A DNA stretch of 45,487 nt, taken from positions 1 to 45,487 of the forward strand of contig DULR01000094.1 of assembly GCA_012840245.1 (NCBI GenBank). Reading direction: 5' to 3'. Origin of the DNA: Clostridiaceae bacterium. Its GTDB lineage: Bacteria; Bacillota; Clostridia; DSM-8532. Shown here piece after piece: positions 1-8,186 of this stretch (position 1 is the stretch's first letter; each line of letters opens with the position of its first letter). Below the pieces are notes generated by a model. The model had not been told where the DNA came from and searched no databases. It saw only the letters and a program-made list of their open reading frames with translations. A program made the translations under genes and the position numbers.

Positions 1-122
1 GACCAGCTATTTTATGTCTACTTCACCTGGGTGGTCTTGTTGTCATGCCTTTTTTAGCTCATGTGTTTTTTGAAAAATTCTTTTATTTTTCAAAAAAAGC
101 TCTTGACTTTAATTAGCTGGTC
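1..122. repeat. AT-rich palindromic segment at window edge
   Basis: The 8-base arm GACCAGCT at 1-8 is repeated in inverted form as AGCTGGTC at 115-122. Between them, 66-78 and 85-97 form a perfect 13-bp T-rich/A-rich hairpin with a 6-base loop. The inner hairpin has T and A runs on both sides and could act as a terminator in either direction. The outer arms suggest a small palindromic repeat unit that may continue beyond the window. Function is inferred only. Confidence 0.35.
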
Positions 123-390
123 TTTTTAAACTTTGGACTATAAGTTATTCTGTTTGCATGAAATTGATTCCGGAAGTGCAAGTCTGAAAAACAGCAAGCA
201 AGTAACGAAGCAATTCTGTTGCTGCCAGTGAATAAAGATTGTAATTTTATTCTATTCATGAAATATTATAATTCAATAGACTGGTATTATAAAATATATT
301 CACTGCTGATTGAAAAATCGACAGATTTCTAATATGTATATAAGTTTAATCCATAATTGATCGGGCAGGAAGGAGAAAATTCCCTATAAT
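123..390. other. AT-rich intergenic region, nothing recognised
   Basis: No ORF with a convincing ribosome binding site, no RNA motif and no clear promoter pair was seen here. The sequence is strongly AT-rich compared with the flanking secA gene. Confidence 0.4.
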
Positions 391-603
391 TCAGTCTTTC
401 CTGAGGGCTTCCTCATAAATACACTTAACAGCTTCATAATCAAATGACCCGGAAGAAATAGTGTAGTATTTCCCGTCTATCATAAATACATCATACTCGT
501 CAACATAAAATGATGCAACTTCTTTATCTTTATTATAAAAGTCAAAACCCAGCATCGTTAAAAGACTAGTCGTTTTTCCTGTTTTTTCAAGCATTGAGGC
601 CAC
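391..603 (-). CDS. Small hypothetical protein (70 aa)
   Basis: This short ORF starts at GTG 603, or at an in-frame ATG at 594, and encodes a soluble, acidic protein that I do not recognise. No strong ribosome binding site precedes either start, which lowers confidence. Its C-terminal part (an ISSGSFDYEAVK stretch) resembles the tail of the ORF immediately upstream ([14 protein letters not shown]). The two may be degenerate duplicates of one small domain, or fragments of one gene. It lies downstream of secA on the same strand and could be read through from it. There is no evidence for function. Confidence 0.35.
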   Translation of the reverse strand: MASMLEKTGKTTSLLTMLGFDFYNKDKEVASFYVDEYDVFMIDGKYYTISSGSFDYEAVKCIYEEALRKD

Positions 604-769
604 TGAATTGCCCGGCCAGACTCTTTACTGTCTCATAATCATCAGTAAATAAGTTATTGCTGCTTAAAACATAACCAACACTTAAGCGCTTTAAAACACG
701 GAATTTATCTCTTTTTAATAAAATTATAATAAATTTTATTACTAAACATAAGATTATGCACCGCAACAC
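587..769 (-). CDS. Doubtful small ORF (60 aa) overlapping the secA stop
   Basis: The frame opens with a GTG inside the last codons of secA, and no ribosome binding site is visible. The first 20 residues are hydrophobic, but that stretch comes from a very AT-rich segment (about 700-750) and may not be real coding sequence. The last 25 residues resemble the tail of the adjacent 70-aa ORF, which it overlaps by 17 bases in another frame. It may be a decayed duplicate rather than an active gene. Confidence 0.18.
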   Translation of the reverse strand: MLRCIILCLVIKFIIILLKRDKFRVLKRLSVGYVLSSNNLFTDDYETVKSLAGQFSGLNA

Positions 770-3480
770 TTTTTATATTTTTTACCGCTTCCGCAGGGAC
801 AGGGATCGTTACGCCCGACTTTTTCATCTTCACGTTTTTTCGGCTTTCTCACACCGTCATCTCCATGGGAGGCAATGGTCGGTTGTGCTACCTGTTCGCG
901 TTTTACCGTAATGTTTTCCTTCTTAATGCGCAAAAGCATTTTAACAGTGTCCTGCTGGATGTTGCGGATCATCTCATCGAACATATCGAAGCCTTCACGC
1001 TTGTATTCGATGACAGGATCGCGATGGCCGAACGCACGAAGACCAATGCCGTGTTTCAGTTGATCCATGGCATCGATATGACCCATCCATTTTTCATCCA
1101 CGGTCCTCAGAAGGACTCGTCTTTCCAGTTCCCTGAACAGCTCTTCGCCAAATTCGGCTTCTTTTTGCTCATATATCTCACGGGCTTTTATGATTATCAT
1201 TTCCCTGATGTCTTTTGCTGTAACGGTTTCCAGATCGATGGATCTGATGTCGATTGATCCTGCCGGCAAAATAACGCTCTCGGTATATGAAATCAGGCCT
1301 TTGAGATCCCAGTTGTCCGGGATATCACTTTCCGAACAATACATGGCAACTATATTGTCAGCCACATTGTCGATCATTTTCATGATATACTCTTTTATGT
1401 TCTCGCCGTTGAGCACCTTTGCGCGCTCAGAGTATATAATCTCGCGCTGCCTGTTCATGACATCGTCATACTGGAGCACGTTCTTACGCCTCTGGAAGTT
1501 GATTCCCTCTATCTTTTTCTGGGCACTTTCAATGGCATTGGACAAAAGTCTGGCTTCTATGGGCTGGTCTTCAGGAAGGCCCAGGGCTTCGACCATCCTC
1601 TCCATGCGCTCCGACCCGAACAGCCTCATCAGATCATCTTCCAGCGAGATATAGAATCTGGATTCGCCGGGATCTCCCTGTCTTCCTGCACGTCCTCTCA
1701 GCTGGTTGTCTATGCGTCGGGACTCATGGCGCTCGGTTCCTATTATTTTAAGTCCTCCGAGTTTTATGACCTGTTCTTTTTCCCTGTCTGTCTCGATTTT
1801 GAATTTATCATAAAGCTCCTTGAATATCTGACGGGTCTTGAGTACTATGTCATCATCGGTGTCGTCATAGCTTATGGAGGCCATTATCAGCTTTTCATCG
1901 ATGCCCATCTTCCTCATTTCCTGTCTTGCGAGAAATTCGGGATTACCTCCGAGCATGATGTCGGTACCACGGCCCGCCATATTGGTGGAGATCGTTACAG
2001 CGCCCAATTTTCCTGCCTGGGCAACTATCTCAGCTTCCTTTTCATGATATTTGGCATTGAGGACATTATGCTTTATTCCTCTTTTCCTGAGCATAGCGCT
2101 CAGCATCTCGGACGTTTCAATGGAAATGGTACCCACCAGAACCGGCTGGCCTTTTGCATGGCTTTCTTCTATTTCCCTGACGACCGCCTCAAACTTGCCT
2201 TTTTTTGTTTTGTAGACAACGTCATCATGATCGATCCTGATGACCGGAAGATTGGTTGGTATGGGAATTACATCAAGCTTGTATATTGCACGGAACTCCT
2301 GTTCCTCAGTCAGGGCGGTGCCCGTCATGCCTGCAAGCTTTCTGTACATTCTGAAATAGTTCTGGAAGGTGATGGTGGCAAGGGTCTTGCTTTCATGCTC
2401 CACCTTGACTCCTTCCTTCGCCTCGATGGCCTGGTGCAAACCGTCAGAATACCGGCGGCCATACATCAGACGGCCAGTGAATTCATCTACTATTATGATC
2501 TCTCCGTCTTTGATGACGTAATCTACATCTTTTTTCATAAGCCCATGGGCTTTGAGGGACTGATTGATATGATGTGACAAGGTCATGTTCTCGATATCAG
2601 ACAGATTCTCGACACCGAAATATTTCTCGGCTTTTTCCACTCCCCTTGCCGTCAATGTTGCGGTGTGCGCCTTTTCATCCACAATATAGTCGTAATTACC
2701 TTCCTCAAGCTGCACTTTATCGTCGGTTTCCTTTACCACAAGCCTGTTGAGCCTTCTTACGAATGCGTCAGCCTTTTGGTAAAGATCGGTGGATTTTTCA
2801 CCCTGACCAGATATTATGAGAGGAGTCCTGGCTTCGTCGATAAGGATGGAGTCCACTTCGTCCACTATCGCATAGTTGAGGCCACGCTGGACCATGTTTT
2901 CCTTGTATACCACCATGTTGTCGCGAAGGTAGTCGAACCCGAACTCGTTATTCGTTCCGTAGGTTATGTCGCATTTATATGCCGCCCTTCTCTGCTCATT
3001 GTCCATGTCGTGCAGGATCACACCTACCGACAGGCCGAGGAAGTTGTAGATCTTCCCCATGAGTTCAGACTGGTATTTGGCCAGATAATCGTTTACCGTT
3101 ACCAGATGGGCTCCTTCTCCCAGGAGTGCATTGAGATAAAGGGGCAATGTTGCCACGAGGGTTTTTCCTTCACCTGTTTTCATTTCCGCGATCCTGCCCT
3201 GGTGGAGTATGATCCCGCCTATCAGCTGGACCCTGAAATGGCGCATCCCCAAAACCCTCACAGAAGCCTCCCGTACTACTGCGAAGGCTTCAGGAAGGAT
3301 GTCATCAAGTGTTTCGCCCTTTGCGAGCCTTTCCTTAAACTCTCTGGTTTTCCCCTTCAGCTGCGCATCAGAGAGCTTTTTCATTTCAGGCTCCAGGCTT
3401 TCTATCTTATCCACTACAGGATTGATCCTTTTTAGCTCTTTTTCAGCATAACTGCCGAATATCTTCTCTAACAGACCCAT
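754..3480 (-). CDS. secA: Preprotein translocase ATPase subunit SecA
   Basis: SecA is the motor ATPase that drives secretory proteins through SecYEG at the inner face of the membrane. The 908-residue protein is full length for the family. Visible motifs are Walker A GEGKT at residues 103-107, the [15 protein letters not shown] helicase segment, the [10 protein letters not shown] motif of the second ATPase domain, and a C-terminal zinc-binding [13 protein letters not shown] tail that contacts SecB or ribosomes in other bacteria. The ATG at 3480 follows an AGGAGA site with 7-base spacing. That site lies inside the last codons of the upstream yerC gene, and the two ORFs are 2 bases apart, so they are very probably co-transcribed and translationally coupled. 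Confidence 0.98.
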   Translation of the reverse strand: MGLLEKIFGSYAEKELKRINPVVDKIESLEPEMKKLSDAQLKGKTREFKERLAKGETLDDILPEAFAVVREASVRVLGMRHFRVQLIGGIILHQGRIAEMKTGEGKTLVATLPLYLNALLGEGAHLVTVNDYLAKYQSELMGKIYNFLGLSVGVILHDMDNEQRRAAYKCDITYGTNNEFGFDYLRDNMVVYKENMVQRGLNYAIVDEVDSILIDEARTPLIISGQGEKSTDLYQKADAFVRRLNRLVVKETDDKVQLEEGNYDYIVDEKAHTATLTARGVEKAEKYFGVENLSDIENMTLSHHINQSLKAHGLMKKDVDYVIKDGEIIIVDEFTGRLMYGRRYSDGLHQAIEAKEGVKVEHESKTLATITFQNYFRMYRKLAGMTGTALTEEQEFRAIYKLDVIPIPTNLPVIRIDHDDVVYKTKKGKFEAVVREIEESHAKGQPVLVGTISIETSEMLSAMLRKRGIKHNVLNAKYHEKEAEIVAQAGKLGAVTISTNMAGRGTDIMLGGNPEFLARQEMRKMGIDEKLIMASISYDDTDDDIVLKTRQIFKELYDKFKIETDREKEQVIKLGGLKIIGTERHESRRIDNQLRGRAGRQGDPGESRFYISLEDDLMRLFGSERMERMVEALGLPEDQPIEARLLSNAIESAQKKIEGINFQRRKNVLQYDDVMNRQREIIYSERAKVLNGENIKEYIMKMIDNVADNIVAMYCSESDIPDNWDLKGLISYTESVILPAGSIDIRSIDLETVTAKDIREMIIIKAREIYEQKEAEFGEELFRELERRVLLRTVDEKWMGHIDAMDQLKHGIGLRAFGHRDPVIEYKREGFDMFDEMIRNIQQDTVKMLLRIKKENITVKREQVAQPTIASHGDDGVRKPKKREDEKVGRNDPCPCGSGKKYKKCCGA

Positions 3481-3482
3481 AA

Positions 3483-3779
3483 TTATTTCTCCTCTTCGGC
3501 CAGACGCTCGAGAATGAGGCGATAACCTCCGGCTCCATAATTCAGAGACCTGTTGACCCTGCTTATTGTTGCCTCACTGGCCCCTGTTTTTTCATGTATT
3601 TCCTTGTATGTTTTCTTTTCGATCAGCATCGATGCAACAGCAAAGCGCTGTGCGAAGGCTTTTATCTCGTTTATGGTTCCCAGATCCTCGAAAAAATCAT
3701 AGCATTCTTCGATATTCTCAAGTTTCAGAATGGCATTGAACAATCTATCTGTGTATTCATCCTTAAGTTTTATGTTCAT
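3483..3779 (-). CDS. YerC/YecD family TrpR-like DNA-binding protein
   Basis: This 98-residue protein matches the YerC/YecD family, Trp-repressor-like helix-turn-helix proteins common in Bacillota. A TrpR-type fold is indicated by the helical N-terminal half and the segment [20 protein letters not shown], a typical helix-turn-helix. The regulon and any ligand are not known from the sequence. A GGAG site lies about 8 bases before ATG 3779. It is directly upstream of secA with a 2-base gap, so it probably heads that operon. Whether it regulates secA or itself cannot be told. Confidence 0.85.
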   Translation of the reverse strand: MNIKLKDEYTDRLFNAILKLENIEECYDFFEDLGTINEIKAFAQRFAVASMLIEKKTYKEIHEKTGASEATISRVNRSLNYGAGGYRLILERLAEEEK

Positions 3780-3872
3780 ATCATCATCTCCAGTTCATAT
3801 AATTCATATAAAATGATATCATCCTTTAAATTATCTCATTAGAACCGGTTAATTGCAAGGATTTGCCAGCCG

Positions 3873-4358
3873 CTACGGTACTGCTTTCCCATTATTGATC
3901 TTTATACCCTCAATGGCAAGCAGCCGCATCTTTATTTCCAGACCGCCGCCATATCCAACCAGATGACCTTTGGATCCGATGACACGGTGGCATGGAATAA
4001 TTATGGCAACCGGATTTCTGTTGTTGGCCATCCCAACGGCACGGCAGGCCTTCGCTTTCCCAATCTGGACCGCTATATCTTTATAGCTTCTTGTTTCCCC
4101 ATAGGGAATAGTTCTGAGTGCTTCCCAGACCAGTTTCTGAAATTCGGTACCTTTTGTGGAAACCGGAAGATCAAAGACTTTTCGTTTGCCTTTGAAATAT
4201 TCATCCAACTGCCGCTTAGCTTCCTTAATAATATCTGTTTCATTTATGGCAGCTTCAGGCAGCTTCGCTTCCCCGAAAAACAAATCGGTAACGGCCCCGT
4301 TTTCTTCTCCGATGCCTATTTTCCCTATCTCGGTCTCATAATAATATAGATTTTTCAA
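3873..4358 (-). CDS. ogt: Methylated-DNA--protein-cysteine methyltransferase
   Basis: This is a suicide DNA repair protein that moves the alkyl group of O6-methylguanine onto its own cysteine. The active-site motif IIPCHRVIG is present with the acceptor Cys at about residue 123. The upstream segment YGETRSYKDIA belongs to the DNA-binding helix-turn-helix. I place the start at TTG 4358, giving 161 aa, because a strong AGGAGG lies 6 bases upstream at 4365-4370. An in-frame start at 4406 would add 16 residues of no family character and has no such site. It is a stand-alone gene, without an Ada-type regulatory domain. Confidence 0.93.
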   Translation of the reverse strand: MKNLYYYETEIGKIGIGEENGAVTDLFFGEAKLPEAAINETDIIKEAKRQLDEYFKGKRKVFDLPVSTKGTEFQKLVWEALRTIPYGETRSYKDIAVQIGKAKACRAVGMANNRNPVAIIIPCHRVIGSKGHLVGYGGGLEIKMRLLAIEGIKINNGKAVP

Positions 4359-4542
4359 GAGACACCTCCTGATCTGCATTATAACAAGCATATCACATTT
4401 GATCATTATTCTTCAACCAGGGGAACAGCTCTTCCTGTCTATCTTAACAGATCCTTCTCTTCGCTCAGATGATATGTACGGGTTCCAAATGCGGGTGGAG
4501 GATTTGGAAGCAGATGGACCGTCACACTGTTTCCACCATACA

Positions 4543-4561
4543 CATTATTGCCTAAATAATG
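4543..4561. promoter_or_regulatory. Inverted repeat upstream of argJ
   Basis: CATTATT at 4543-4549 and AATAATG at 4555-4561 form a 7-bp inverted repeat with a 5-base centre, about 40 bases before the argJ start. The position suits an operator, perhaps for an ArgR-like regulator, but the match to a known ARG box is not convincing. Confidence 0.3.
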
Positions 4562-4600
4562 CAATTAAGATAAAATAAAATGAAACGGAGGGCTTAGATT

Positions 4601-5797
4601 ATGATAAAAAGCGGAGTTACGGCACCTGAGGGGTTCAGGGCATCAGGAGTGGCCTGCGGGCTTAAAAAGAACGGCAACCTGGATCTCGCCATGGTTGTAT
4701 CGGATAAAACCGCAGCAGCCGCAGGCATATTTACTGCCAATGTTGTAAAAGGTCATTCTCTTAAGTGGACCATGGAAAAAGTAAAAAGCGGAGCTGCAAG
4801 AGCAGTGGTCATCAACAGCGGCTGCGCCAATGCATGCCTGGGAGAGCGAGGCGATGCGGACGCTGCATCGATGGCTGCATATGCTTCCGGTTTTATCGGC
4901 TGCGAGCCTGATCTGGTATTGCTGGGCTCGACCGGTGTAATAGGCTTCCCTCTTGATATGAAAAAAATAAAAGCCGGCATCAGGAAGGCTTATGATTCTT
5001 TGTCTTATGAAGGAGGAAGCCTGGCCTCAAAGGCGATAATGACTACCGACACCTACCCGAAGGAAGCTGCCGGAACCTTCATGATCGGAGACAAGACAGT
5101 AACAATAGGTGGAATGGCCAAGGGCTCAGGTATGATCCATCCCAATATGGCGACCATGATTTCGGTGATCACGACCGATATCGCCATAAACCCGGAGCTT
5201 TTGAAAAAAGCCCTTAAGACCGCCGCTGACAGCTCCTTCAACAGGATCTCCGTCGACGGTGATACAAGTGTTTGTGACAAGGTCATTATCCTGGCGAACG
5301 GAATGGCCGGGAATACTGTTATAGATAAAGAGGGACCGGAATACGATGCATTCCTGTCGGTTTTGCTCGAAGTTTCGGAATCGCTCGCCAAAATGCTTGC
5401 CAAAGACGGCGAGGGGGCGACCAAGCTTGTTGAGATCCGTGTCAAAAATTGCAGCGACAGAGAATCCGCTCATCTTATCCTCAATGCGATTGCGAAATCA
5501 CCTTTGGTAAAAACAGCCATATTCGGTCAGGATGCCAATTGGGGCAGAATTTTCACTGCGGCAGGATATTCTGGTGCTAAATTCGATCCCGATAAAGTCG
5601 ATATTTTCATAGGAGATCTGTTGGTGTGCAGAAACGGCACCGGACTATGCTTTGATGAGGATAAAGCCGCTGAACTGCTGAAAAAGGATGAAGTAGTCAT
5701 AACCCTGGACTTCAAAGACGGCAGCATCGATGACAGAATATGGACATGCGACTTTTCCTATGATTATGTGAGGATAAACGGTTCATACAGGAGCTGA
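4601..5797 (+). CDS. argJ: Glutamate N-acetyltransferase / ornithine acetyltransferase ArgJ
   Basis: ArgJ recycles the acetyl group between N-acetylornithine and glutamate in arginine synthesis. Some ArgJ enzymes also use acetyl-CoA. The 398-residue length is normal. The self-cleavage site is visible in HPNMATM, where Thr185 would become the N-terminal nucleophile of the beta chain after cleavage of the Ala184-Thr185 bond. The start ATG 4601 follows a GGAGGG site. It is unusual in standing alone: no argB, argC, argD or argF is next to it, and its plus-strand neighbour is cheW, 70 bases downstream. Whether it is mono- or bifunctional cannot be decided from sequence alone. Confidence 0.95.
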   Translation: MIKSGVTAPEGFRASGVACGLKKNGNLDLAMVVSDKTAAAAGIFTANVVKGHSLKWTMEKVKSGAARAVVINSGCANACLGERGDADAASMAAYASGFIGCEPDLVLLGSTGVIGFPLDMKKIKAGIRKAYDSLSYEGGSLASKAIMTTDTYPKEAAGTFMIGDKTVTIGGMAKGSGMIHPNMATMISVITTDIAINPELLKKALKTAADSSFNRISVDGDTSVCDKVIILANGMAGNTVIDKEGPEYDAFLSVLLEVSESLAKMLAKDGEGATKLVEIRVKNCSDRESAHLILNAIAKSPLVKTAIFGQDANWGRIFTAAGYSGAKFDPDKVDIFIGDLLVCRNGTGLCFDEDKAAELLKKDEVVITLDFKDGSIDDRIWTCDFSYDYVRINGSYRS

Positions 5798-5867
5798 ACA
5801 TCAAAACCATGTTAGTTCGCTGTTTTATTGGGTAAAAATTAGTGAGATATATTTTGGAGGGATTCTC

Positions 5868-6359
5868 ATGGCTGTTCAACAACTTGTCAAGTTTCATATT
5901 GCCGATGAAGTATTCGGCATTGAAATCAAGCAGATATTCAAGATCCTGAAACCCCAGGAGATTTTCAAGGTTCCTAACACTCCGCCTTTTATCGAGGGGT
6001 TGATAAATTTAAGGGGCAAGGTCCTTACAGTGTTCAATCTCAGAAAACGCTTCAACATGCCTGAAAAGGCAAACGATGAAAACACAAAAATACTTATCGT
6101 AAACCATAATGATCTTCTGCTGGGTTTCACCGTTGACAGCGTTTCAGAGATTGTCCGCGTTCCGGACGAAGATTTCGTTGAGACTCCCCCGGAACTCAGA
6201 AGCTTTGACAGGAGATTTCTTTCGGGAGTGGCCAAGGTTGGTGAAAAGCTCATCCTTCTTTTGAATCTGGAAAAAATACTGACTCCGGATGAAGAACTGC
6301 AGGTCAAGGAATTTGTGGATGAGCACGGAGCTGAGGTTATCGAGAATATGCCCGGATAA
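5868..6359 (+). CDS. cheW: Chemotaxis coupling protein CheW
   Basis: This 163-residue single-domain protein fits the CheW family, the adaptor linking methyl-accepting receptors to the CheA kinase. Visible features are the N-terminal VKFHIADEVFGIEIKQI strand region, the central INLRGKVLTVFNLRKRF segment and the VDSVSEIVRV strand typical of the two beta-barrel subdomains. ATG 5868 follows a GGAGG site at 7-8 bases. No cheA, cheY or receptor gene is nearby, so it is an orphan copy that probably serves a complex encoded elsewhere. It converges with a diguanylate cyclase gene and shares a terminator with it. Confidence 0.92.
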   Translation: MAVQQLVKFHIADEVFGIEIKQIFKILKPQEIFKVPNTPPFIEGLINLRGKVLTVFNLRKRFNMPEKANDENTKILIVNHNDLLLGFTVDSVSEIVRVPDEDFVETPPELRSFDRRFLSGVAKVGEKLILLLNLEKILTPDEELQVKEFVDEHGAEVIENMPG

Positions 6360-6377
6360 AACCGTCAAGAAAAAAGG

Positions 6378-6423
6378 CGAGGTTTGAAAATCAATTCATG
6401 AAGGAACTGATTTTCAAACCTCG
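6378..6423. terminator. Bidirectional terminator between cheW and the GGDEF gene
   Basis: A perfect 16-bp stem is formed by 6378-6393 and 6408-6423 around a 14-base loop, with an A run on the left and a T run on the right. It can therefore terminate both convergent genes. The stem includes the last codons and stop of the minus-strand GGDEF gene. Confidence 0.85.
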
Positions 6424-8156
6424 TCATTTTTATATCCCTTTTTTTTGGCAACTCTGACCCTGTTCCTTCCCGCGTTCTTGGCTTCGTAAAGCGCATCGTC
6501 GGCCGTACTTATAAGCTCTTGCATCCTGCCTGCTGTTTCAGGATAAGTAGATACGCCGACGCTTATGGTAACAGAGGCCGAAACGACACGGTCGGTGATA
6601 TTCAGCTGTGAAATCCCGATCCTGAGATCCTCAGCCTTTTCTCTTGCCTGCTCCAGCGATGTATACGGCATCAGGATAACGAATTCCTCACCGCCGTATC
6701 GTGCAAATATATCTTCTTTCCTCAAAGTTTTCTTGATATACGCTGAAAGAGTCTTTAGAACAAGGTCTCCAAACAAATGACCATATGTGTCATTGAATTT
6801 TTTGAAATGATCTATGTCAAAAATCAGGAGCGACAGGTCATGGCCCTTGCTCTGGGCATTTTTGAACTCTTCCTGGAACCTGTCGTTGAAATACAGTCGG
6901 TTATATGCTCCGGTCAATCCGTCCAGGGTGGCCAGATCGTGCATCTGCTGGTATAACCGGGCGTTTTCTATGGCTATACTTACCTGCTGGGAAATAACCT
7001 CCAGAAGCCTCATGTTCTCGTCGTCGAAAGCATCTTTGATGCTGTGCTCTATAATAACGATCCCCAGAGTTTTGCCCTTGGCCAGAAGAGGAACGCATAT
7101 CATTGACTGTATGTTGCGGCCTTTGGTAAAGGGATAGTCCTCAGGGTTCACATTATTGTCTATCATCGAACGGCCTTCTTCGGTAGAAGGTTTAAGAGTA
7201 TCACAGTTGATGTAATCTGAAACGATGGCCAGATCCTTTTTGTCAAAGATGCTTGAAACTTGTACCTTCAGCTTGTTTTGCGGTCCGTGGCACAGGGCGA
7301 TGGTCGAATGGTATACACCCATTACTCCTATAATAACGTCATTAACGAATTTCAATAATTCATTCATGTCGAATATGGAGGTTATGGCCTGAGAAATCTG
7401 CTGAAGCGTATAAAACTCAGCCAGGCTTGAGGTAAGCTTTTTATTGGCCTCCTCCAATTGGTTGTTCGACTCGATTATTTTGTCGTATTGGTTCTGAATC
7501 TCTTTTTTTGCCTGCTCAAGCTGTACATATTTGTCACCGAGCCGGTCTATCAGTATATTGTTTTCTTCCTCGCTTCTCAGATATTCGTTATATACTCCGC
7601 CCCATACATAGCAGAACACGGTAAAAATGACATACTGCAATGTGATCATGGCTACAAAAAGCATGCCGTTGTCCATTATGCTGGATATCCCTGAATCCGC
7701 AAGCCATCTGAAGACCCCATACTGGGAGACGATCTGAAGCATCCAGCTGAAGATGATAAACGGTATGGTTTTTTCGAAACCTTTGGTGAGGCTGATGAAG
7801 GTGATGGGCAGCAAAGCGACGAAATAGAAGAAAACACTATGGTGTAATGTACTTATAAAGCAAACTGTTATAACGACTTCGGCAAGTTTTATCAAATCTG
7901 CTGCTTTGCTTCTGTTTTCTGAATTCTTTTTGAACTCCTGGGCTTTGATAATGCTTGCAGACAAGCTGAGGAAAAGCAATATTCCCTGCAATACGACGAT
8001 CTCAATGACAAAAGGCTGTTTGACGAGATAGCTTCTTACGAATAAATCCTCAAAAATCAGGCATAGAAAAATAAGCCATCCAAATTTCGTGATGTTCTTT
8101 TCATACTTTACATAATCTGAAAATGATTTATGGATGTCGTATTCGAATGTTTCCAA
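6414..8156 (-). CDS. Membrane GAF-GGDEF diguanylate cyclase
   Basis: This 580-residue protein is predicted to make cyclic di-GMP. The N-terminal 190 residues hold about five to six hydrophobic segments (for example 26-45, 48-70, 95-122, 130-147, 160-186), forming a membrane sensor region. A probable coiled coil (about 195-245) leads to a GAF domain (about 250-400) and a GGDEF domain (about 405-575). The active-site loop is intact as GGEEF at 488-492. The inhibitory site RxxD is present five residues before it (Arg479-Asp482), so product inhibition is likely. The ligand for the membrane or GAF sensor is unknown. It ends in a terminator shared with cheW, and both proteins bear on motility or surface behaviour, although a link is only inferred. 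Confidence 0.93.
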   Translation of the reverse strand: METFEYDIHKSFSDYVKYEKNITKFGWLIFLCLIFEDLFVRSYLVKQPFVIEIVVLQGILLFLSLSASIIKAQEFKKNSENRSKAADLIKLAEVVITVCFISTLHHSVFFYFVALLPITFISLTKGFEKTIPFIIFSWMLQIVSQYGVFRWLADSGISSIMDNGMLFVAMITLQYVIFTVFCYVWGGVYNEYLRSEEENNILIDRLGDKYVQLEQAKKEIQNQYDKIIESNNQLEEANKKLTSSLAEFYTLQQISQAITSIFDMNELLKFVNDVIIGVMGVYHSTIALCHGPQNKLKVQVSSIFDKKDLAIVSDYINCDTLKPSTEEGRSMIDNNVNPEDYPFTKGRNIQSMICVPLLAKGKTLGIVIIEHSIKDAFDDENMRLLEVISQQVSIAIENARLYQQMHDLATLDGLTGAYNRLYFNDRFQEEFKNAQSKGHDLSLLIFDIDHFKKFNDTYGHLFGDLVLKTLSAYIKKTLRKEDIFARYGGEEFVILMPYTSLEQAREKAEDLRIGISQLNITDRVVSASVTISVGVSTYPETAGRMQELISTADDALYEAKNAGRNRVRVAKKKGYKNDEV

Positions 8157-8186
8157 ACGCTACCTCCGCATAGCTTTCAGGATTAT

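Noticed and set aside
1726-3435. Long plus-strand ORFs opposite secA (283 and 256 codons)
   Set aside because: They are antisense to a certain secA gene and have unnatural composition. They arise from its codon bias.
4407-4600. T-box or arginine riboswitch before argJ
   Set aside because: No T-box core motif or known riboswitch signature is seen. Only a 7-bp inverted repeat is supported.
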